The position numbers were made by a program, and so were the translations under genes. A stretch of 51,716 nt of DNA from Bacteroidales bacterium (GTDB lineage Bacteria > Bacteroidota > Bacteroidia > Bacteroidales > FEN-979): the NCBI GenBank assembly GCA_025355465.1, contig JANXZO010000064.1, forward strand, positions 1 through 51,716. Direction: 5' to 3'. Shown here piece by piece: positions 47,230 to 51,716 of the stretch (its first letter is position 1; every line of letters starts with the position of its first letter). The notes beneath the pieces are model-generated. The model worked only from the letters and a program-made list of their open reading frames with translations. It had not been told where the DNA came from and searched no databases.

Positions 47230-49749
47230 TCAGAATGGGAAGAAAACAGAGAGCTTATAGGCAAAGTTGTCGCCGACGTTGTTCATGGAATACGGACCGT
47301 AGCGATAAAAGGCCCCAATCCCCAGCTTCATGAGTTGCAGGTTGACCAGGTTGTTTATCAGTAATCCCGATTCGTAGTATCCGAGGTTCATCTCTTTGGG
47401 TTGCTCTGTAATGTATTTATAGTGTTCCTTGTGGTCGAGCCAGCCGAAACCGATGTTCTGTAGGATGGCAAATTCGGGATGAAACCATTTTTTTCCCTTG
47501 AACAGCAGGTAGCCGAAATCGTGGTACAGATACAAAGCGCCATAGGTGTTCGAGAGGAATTCATTCATGCGCATGGTGGCAAAACTGTTTGGGGCATAGA
47601 TGGTGATGAGCCGGTAACTGGCATTTCCAAAATAGAGGTTGGAAGCAGGGATGGGTTGATCTACATAGCCGGCATCCAGTTGGAAGGTGAGTTTGCCTAA
47701 AAATTTAATGTTGAAGGTTTTTCTGATCTTAAGGTCAAAGCGGTTGTAGTTGAACTCTCCGCCCAGGAATCCTTTCATCCCACGGGTGTATTGCAGCCAC
47801 ACTACCGGGTAATTTGTTCCCAGCGAAATTTTGCTTTTAACCGTCTGGATGAACTTTTCTTTATAAGCCCACTTGAAACCGGCGGTAATTTCCGAAAAAT
47901 GGTATTGGGTATAAAGCAGCGTAGTTGTGTCGTTGACGTAGGTTGCCCAGTCGTTACTCCGCGATATTTTGAAATCGTTGCTGATGCCTGCATTGAACAA
48001 AAAATATTTAAAGGCTCTGATACCGGCTGTAAATCTGAAACTCTCGGTGAGATCCATCTTTTTGATAAGCAACTGGCGGAAGTTGCCTGCCAGCAACGAA
48101 TTGTTATCGTTCGGGAAAGTTGTTCCGCCCGACTCAAGCAGATCATATGAATAGGATCCGCTGAGCGTTAAGTCATTCCGGCGGTTTAACAGGAAACTCA
48201 AATCACCACCGTATTTCGATGTGGAACTGCCGAAAGCAAATTGGTAAAATCCGCCGAATTTGAACCAGGAGGAGAGCCGGTCGTTGGTGTGCAATCCAAG
48301 ACCTAAAATCAGACCTTCGTAAGTGCTGTAATTGATGAACCGGTTGATGTCGATGTCGATGGGCCCCCAGGGAATGCGACCCGACATGAGGGTTTGGAAT
48401 GATTTGGCCATCTTGTCGAAATTGTTGGCCGCTCCGATACTGTCAATAACCTTGTAGGTTTTCCGATCTTTGGCCGTCAGACTGTCAACCCGAAACTGGT
48501 TCCAGAATGCCTCATTGCGGGAGGTGGCATCTTTATCCACCTCAACATCGAGGTGATTAAACTCCCGGCGAACGAGCTCGGGGTTCAAAACAATATCCTT
48601 GATATAGCTGCGGCCGCTTCCAACAGCTTTGTACCTTCCGATCTGCAGGTTATTGAAGGCGATGTCGGTATTCAACTGAACAGGAAACCATTGCCGCCCG
48701 TCGATAAACTCGTAAAGCTGGTGAATCCTGATGGTGAAGCCCCCGGTATTCGGGTAGGGCTCAGCAGTTACATTCTGAATGGCCCAGCGGTTCGTGTTGA
48801 TCGCCACAACCCCTTTCAGCCCATCGAAGTTGGTTCCTTTACGCGGCCTGAAAGAGATGATGAACACGGTGTCTTTACCGTTGTATGTAGTATCCTCAAG
48901 TTTAAAAAAATATTTGCCCAGACTTCCTGCCCCGATGGGATTTACATATTCGGCCTGGAAAATAGTGATGAAAGGTTTGTAAAAGGAAAACGATTGTATT
49001 TGTGTTGCCAGGAAAACCATGATCGGGTCTTTAAATCCCGACATCTTGGTGGCGATCACGTTGTTGTAATTTTTATCGGGCTCCATGAATTTGCGTTCGG
49101 TTACATTCTCCATCAGGAAAAGGTATTGCTCACGGATCAGTTTGTCGATACTTCTGTTTGCCGAATCAAGCAGTGATGTGTCCATTTTCACCGAATCTCT
49201 CCGCGTGGTGAGTTCCATCTGCATCTTGGGCATCTCCTGAACAAGCGAAGTATCGACCAAGGCAGAAAAATCGTTTTTCAAGGTGGTGTCGGCATCCGCC
49301 GTGAATACGGTTTTATCATAGGAGGTGTAGGAGAATGACTTTACTTTTTCGGGATCATTGATGTCGCGGTGATCAATCGCATTGCGGATGATGCGGTGAG
49401 CCGGATTGATCCCCGGAAGGATCTCTACTTCGCGGAGATCAATATCTTTACGGTTCATTTTCAACACAAGGTTCTCACTGCCTGCTCCGATATTGTATTT
49501 CAACGGTTCATAGCCGACGTAGGTGCACTGTATCGACTGAAATTTTTGTCCGGAACGGAGCCTGAACCTGCCATCAATGTCGGTAGTGCCGCCATTGTTG
49601 CTCTCGTTGATTACGATATTGACAAATGCCAGGGGTTCTTTGGTCTTTGAATCGATAATCTTTCCGCTGAGATAATTTGTATTCTGACCGGAAACAAAGG
49701 TGAACGGGAGCAGGAATAAAATGAGAAACGGGAAGAAACGAAAGTGCAT
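47230..49749 (-). CDS. DUF5686 outer-membrane protein with carboxypeptidase-like regulatory domain
   Basis: The product of about 839 residues has a signal peptide ending VSGQ, then a CarboxypepD_reg-like domain (GKIIDSKTKEPLAFVNI and TTDIDGRF), then the DUF5686 outer-membrane barrel ending in an aromatic F-F-P-F terminus. This family is common in Bacteroidota and of unknown function. The open frame reaches a GTG at 49815, but the ATG at 49749 gives a standard signal peptide. A TACCTTTG promoter element lies between the two starts, so the short form is preferred. It is divergent from the methyltransferase gene. Confidence 0.9.
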   Translation of the reverse strand: MHFRFFPFLILFLLPFTFVSGQNTNYLSGKIIDSKTKEPLAFVNIVINESNNGGTTDIDGRFRLRSGQKFQSIQCTYVGYEPLKYNIGAGSENLVLKMNRKDIDLREVEILPGINPAHRIIRNAIDHRDINDPEKVKSFSYTSYDKTVFTADADTTLKNDFSALVDTSLVQEMPKMQMELTTRRDSVKMDTSLLDSANRSIDKLIREQYLFLMENVTERKFMEPDKNYNNVIATKMSGFKDPIMVFLATQIQSFSFYKPFITIFQAEYVNPIGAGSLGKYFFKLEDTTYNGKDTVFIISFRPRKGTNFDGLKGVVAINTNRWAIQNVTAEPYPNTGGFTIRIHQLYEFIDGRQWFPVQLNTDIAFNNLQIGRYKAVGSGRSYIKDIVLNPELVRREFNHLDVEVDKDATSRNEAFWNQFRVDSLTAKDRKTYKVIDSIGAANNFDKMAKSFQTLMSGRIPWGPIDIDINRFINYSTYEGLILGLGLHTNDRLSSWFKFGGFYQFAFGSSTSKYGGDLSFLLNRRNDLTLSGSYSYDLLESGGTTFPNDNNSLLAGNFRQLLIKKMDLTESFRFTAGIRAFKYFLFNAGISNDFKISRSNDWATYVNDTTTLLYTQYHFSEITAGFKWAYKEKFIQTVKSKISLGTNYPVVWLQYTRGMKGFLGGEFNYNRFDLKIRKTFNIKFLGKLTFQLDAGYVDQPIPASNLYFGNASYRLITIYAPNSFATMRMNEFLSNTYGALYLYHDFGYLLFKGKKWFHPEFAILQNIGFGWLDHKEHYKYITEQPKEMNLGYYESGLLINNLVNLQLMKLGIGAFYRYGPYSMNNVGDNFAYKLSVFFPF

Positions 49750-49766
49750 GCTGCGAACAATTTGGC

Positions 49767-49774
49767 CAAAGGTA
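49767..49774 (-). promoter_or_regulatory. -7 element for the DUF5686 gene, decides its start
   Basis: TACCTTTG on the minus strand, 17 nt before the ATG at 49749, matches TAnnTTTG. A T-rich stretch (TTTC or TTTT) stands near the -33 position. If used, the upstream GTG at 49815 cannot be translated from this transcript. Confidence 0.5.
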
Positions 49775-49822
49775 AGAATACGCGCCGAGGTGTGGAAAAA
49801 ATCATTAATTTTCACATTTTAA

Positions 49823-50965
49823 TTGTACACCTTGAAACCACCTGCCAAATGGCCACTCCTGGCCAAAACAATTTCCGGGCTTGAACCCGTTCTTGCAAAA
49901 GAGCTGGAGTCGCTTGGTGCCGCCGATGTTAAAGTGCTGAAAAGGGCCGTTTCTTTTACCGGCGACCAGATCCTTCTTTTTAAGGCCAACTATTGTTGCA
50001 GGACGGCCCTCCGGATTTTGAAACCGCTTTTTGAATTTCCGATAAACGAACAGCAGGATCTTTACAATAACATCCATAATTATCCATGGGAGGATCTGCT
50101 TACACCCGATTCTTCCCTCTCCATCGATGCTGTGATCTCCTATACGGTTTTTACCAACTCACAGTTCGTTGCCCAGAAATCGAAGGATGCGATCGTTGAC
50201 CGGTTCCGCAGTAAGTTTGATAAACGTCCGTCGGTGGATCTGGAAAATCCTGATATGCGCATTAATGTGCACCTCTTCAAAAATTTGTGCACCGTATCGC
50301 TGGATTCTTCCGGACAATCGCTTCACAAACGAGGCTATCGCCGAAGTACAGGCCCTGCGCCCATCAACGAAGTTCTGGCTGCCGGGTTGGTGCAGTTATC
50401 GGGCTGGGATTATACCACTCCGATGTTCGACCCGATGTGCGGTTCAGGAACACTGCTGATCGAAGCAGCCATGCTGGCCAAAAGCATCCCCTGTGGTTAT
50501 TTTCGGAAGGAGTTTGGGTTCATGAGATGGAAGGATTTTGACCGGGATCTGTGGTTGCAGGTAAAAGCCGGTGCCGATGACCGGATCTCTCCGTTGAGAT
50601 TGCAACTTTTTGGTTCCGATCGCGCAGAACGTGCTATTGTCTCTGCAAAAGAAAATCTTGCTTTTACCGGTTTGTCTGACGATGTACATCTGCAAACCTG
50701 CTCTTTCGAAGATTCAGAACCGCCGGTCGAAAATGGTTTCATCCTTTGTAACCCGCCTTATGATGAGCGGATCCGGATTGATGATACCATCGCCTTTAAT
50801 AAACTGATCGGTGATACGCTTAAAAGGAAATTCAAAGGATATACAGCCTGGTTTATCTCCTCCGACCTGGAGTCCATCAAATTTATCGGACTGAAGCCTT
50901 CCAGGAAGATCGTGGTCTTTAATGGTCCGCTGGAGTGCCGGTTTGTTAAATTTGAGCTGTATTGA
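49823..50965 (+). CDS. THUMP-domain class I SAM RNA methyltransferase (RlmL-like)
   Basis: The product of about 380 residues has an N-terminal ferredoxin-like/THUMP region (AKTISGLEPVLAKEL to about residue 160) and a SAM methyltransferase with motif I FDPMCGSGTLLIEAA and motif IV NPPYDERI, which indicates N2-guanine methylation. The nearest known activity is m2G2445 of 23S rRNA by RlmL. An in-frame TAA lies immediately before the TTG at 49823 and no usable ATG follows before the domain, so the start is TTG at 49823 or 49832. It is divergent from the DUF5686 gene. Confidence 0.92.
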   Translation: MYTLKPPAKWPLLAKTISGLEPVLAKELESLGAADVKVLKRAVSFTGDQILLFKANYCCRTALRILKPLFEFPINEQQDLYNNIHNYPWEDLLTPDSSLSIDAVISYTVFTNSQFVAQKSKDAIVDRFRSKFDKRPSVDLENPDMRINVHLFKNLCTVSLDSSGQSLHKRGYRRSTGPAPINEVLAAGLVQLSGWDYTTPMFDPMCGSGTLLIEAAMLAKSIPCGYFRKEFGFMRWKDFDRDLWLQVKAGADDRISPLRLQLFGSDRAERAIVSAKENLAFTGLSDDVHLQTCSFEDSEPPVENGFILCNPPYDERIRIDDTIAFNKLIGDTLKRKFKGYTAWFISSDLESIKFIGLKPSRKIVVFNGPLECRFVKFELY

Positions 50966-51041
50966 TCCGCGACTGAATTCAAAATATGAAATATTTTAGG
51001 TAATTAGGTTCTTTAATTCACCGACAACGATTAAAATACTG

Positions 51042-51049
51042 TAATTTTG
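51042..51049 (+). promoter_or_regulatory. -7 element for the periplasmic cytochrome c gene
   Basis: TAATTTTG matches TAnnTTTG exactly, 45 nt before the ATG at 51095. No TTTG stands at the -33 distance; the 130-nt upstream gap is otherwise A/T-rich. Confidence 0.45.
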
Positions 51050-51085
51050 TCCTTTGCTTATTCAATTATTATTTACTTTAAAAAT

Positions 51086-51090
51086 GGAGG
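51086..51090 (+). promoter_or_regulatory. Strong Shine-Dalgarno sequence, decides the cytochrome c start
   Basis: GGAGG stands 4 nt before the ATG at 51095. Such strong SD sites are uncommon in this window. It supports this start over the in-frame upstream start at 51047. Confidence 0.7.
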
Positions 51091-51094
51091 TACA

Positions 51095-51502
51095 ATGAAA
51101 ATTCAGTCGATCACCCGTATGCTTACCGTTGCTGCCGTTTGCAGCTTTTTCGCCATTTCGGGCTATGCACAGAAGCCTGTTGTATGGGTGGCTCCCGCCG
51201 ATGCGAAAACGGTAAAGAATCCTTCCGCGGGATCCGCCGAGAGCATTGCCACCGGCAAGGACCTTTATGCCAAATCATGCAAATCATGCCACGGTGTCAA
51301 GGGACTTGGCGACGGCCCAAAAGCTGCAACCCTGGACGTTTCCTGTAATGATTTTACGACCAAGGAATTTAAAGCACAGACTGATGGTGAGATCTTCTAC
51401 AAACTCTCAAACGGTAAGGACAAGATGCCGGCTTACAAAAAGTCAATCCCTTCGGATTCCGATCGTTGGGCACTTGTTAATTACATCAAAACACTGAAAT
51501 AG
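51095..51502 (+). CDS. Small periplasmic monohaem cytochrome c
   Basis: The product of about 135 residues has a signal peptide ending GYAQ and one haem site CKSCH, with a candidate Met ligand in DKMPAY. The domain is related to that of the membrane cytochrome c at 43875-44783. It has its own -7 element, a strong SD and a terminator, so it is a monocistronic and perhaps highly expressed gene. It may shuttle electrons between the Fe-S/NrfD/cytochrome module and the caa3 oxidase; that partnership is inference. Confidence 0.92.
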   Translation: MKIQSITRMLTVAAVCSFFAISGYAQKPVVWVAPADAKTVKNPSAGSAESIATGKDLYAKSCKSCHGVKGLGDGPKAATLDVSCNDFTTKEFKAQTDGEIFYKLSNGKDKMPAYKKSIPSDSDRWALVNYIKTLK

Positions 51503-51547
51503 ATCTACTAAAACCCGCAGTTATCGCGTTGGTTTACACTACTAATC

Positions 51548-51586
51548 AAAAAAAAGGCTGACCCATACAGGTCAGCCTTTTTTTTT
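51548..51586. terminator. Bidirectional intrinsic terminator
   Basis: An A8-GGCTGAC arm (51548-51562) pairs with GTCAGCC-T8 (51571-51585) around a short loop, giving about 15 bp including the A/T part. It stands between the convergent cytochrome c and DUF4402 genes and can serve both. Confidence 0.9.
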
Positions 51587-51607
51587 GGAGATAAGAACCC
51601 CCGGGCC

Positions 51608-51622
51608 CCGCCGTCGTGGCGG
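51608..51622. repeat. GC-rich hairpin CCGCC-GTCGT-GGCGG
   Basis: A 5-bp GC stem with a 5-nt loop lies in a GC-rich block (51598-51624) between the terminator and the DUF4402 stop. Base composition differs sharply from the surroundings. Confidence 0.4.
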
Positions 51623-51634
51623 ACAATATTTTTC

Positions 51635-51716
51635 TTAGTTGTAGTTCACGGTTACGGTGAACGGGGTGGCTGAGGTGTAAGTTCCGGCAGCCTGGGCAGC
51701 GCCTACGTTAAGGGTT
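51635..51716 (-). CDS. C-terminal end of a DUF4402 protein (cut by window edge)
   Basis: The last 26 residues before the TAA (51635-51637) read TLNVGAAQAAGTYT, then FTVTVNYN. This is the conserved end of DUF4402 domain proteins, which are secreted, pilin- or adhesin-like beta proteins of unknown function in Bacteroidota and Proteobacteria. The start lies beyond the right edge. Confidence 0.7.
   Translation of the reverse strand, partial: TLNVGAAQAAGTYTSATPFTVTVNYN

Overview
The window looks like a chromosomal segment of an aerobic or microaerobic member of the Bacteroidota. The evidence is a type IX secretion substrate with a type B C-terminal domain, a PorP/SprF and a PorT homologue, MenG/UbiE, several TAnnTTTG-type promoter elements, a DUF5686 outer-membrane protein, a DUF4402 end fragment and mostly SD-poor gene starts. 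I cannot name the genus from sequence alone.

Layout. (1) 1-11099: the 3' part of a giant repetitive surface protein (at least 3326 residues here, cut by the left edge) with 12 PKD-like Ig modules, then 25 PKD modules and a C-terminal sorting domain. A PorP/SprF-family gene follows 17 nt later. (2) 11159-12801, minus: a small membrane protein and a DUF4143-type ATPase. (3) 12887-23953, plus: a housekeeping run rplM-rpsI-rpsB-tsf, terminator, menG/ubiE, porT, coaD, a TlpA-like thioredoxin, secA, pyrH and frr. (4) 23995-24955, minus: a cis-prenyltransferase homologue that has lost several catalytic residues, next to a deletion scar joining a GlcG/HbpS gene start to an acyltransferase gene end. 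(5) 25006-33625: a glycan-salvage set (GH20 hexosaminidase, NahK-like sugar 1-kinase, POT-like MFS transporter, GH2 beta-galactosidase) with a small unknown membrane protein. (6) 33603-37509, minus: CutC, a radical SAM/SPASM protein, a small soluble protein, a holin-like protein, a YtxH protein and an AI-2E family transporter. (7) 37679-38146: an IS200/IS605-type Y1 transposase. (8) 38093-47122, minus: a ten-gene respiratory cluster, Fe-S protein, NrfD, membrane cytochrome c, DoxX-like protein, SCO1, CoxA, CoxC, CoxD, CoxB-cytochrome c and CyoE. (9) 47230-51716: DUF5686 protein, a THUMP RNA methyltransferase, a periplasmic cytochrome c with its own terminator, and the end of a DUF4402 protein.

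How it fits together. The respiratory cluster reads as one electron path: menaquinol to an NrfD/Fe-S module, then to haem c, then to an A2-type caa3 oxidase, with SCO1 and CyoE as assembly factors. Neither a bc1 complex, nor the pentahaem subunit of alternative complex III, nor a molybdopterin subunit is present here, so the three-gene module is a candidate minimal quinol:cytochrome c reductase. This is the best candidate for an undescribed system. Other strong signals are a nested six-module higher-order repeat in both repeat families of the giant protein, the degenerate UppS homologue beside a rearrangement scar, and heptamer/octamer microrepeats placed next to start codons. All calls come from reading motifs by eye; no database search was run.
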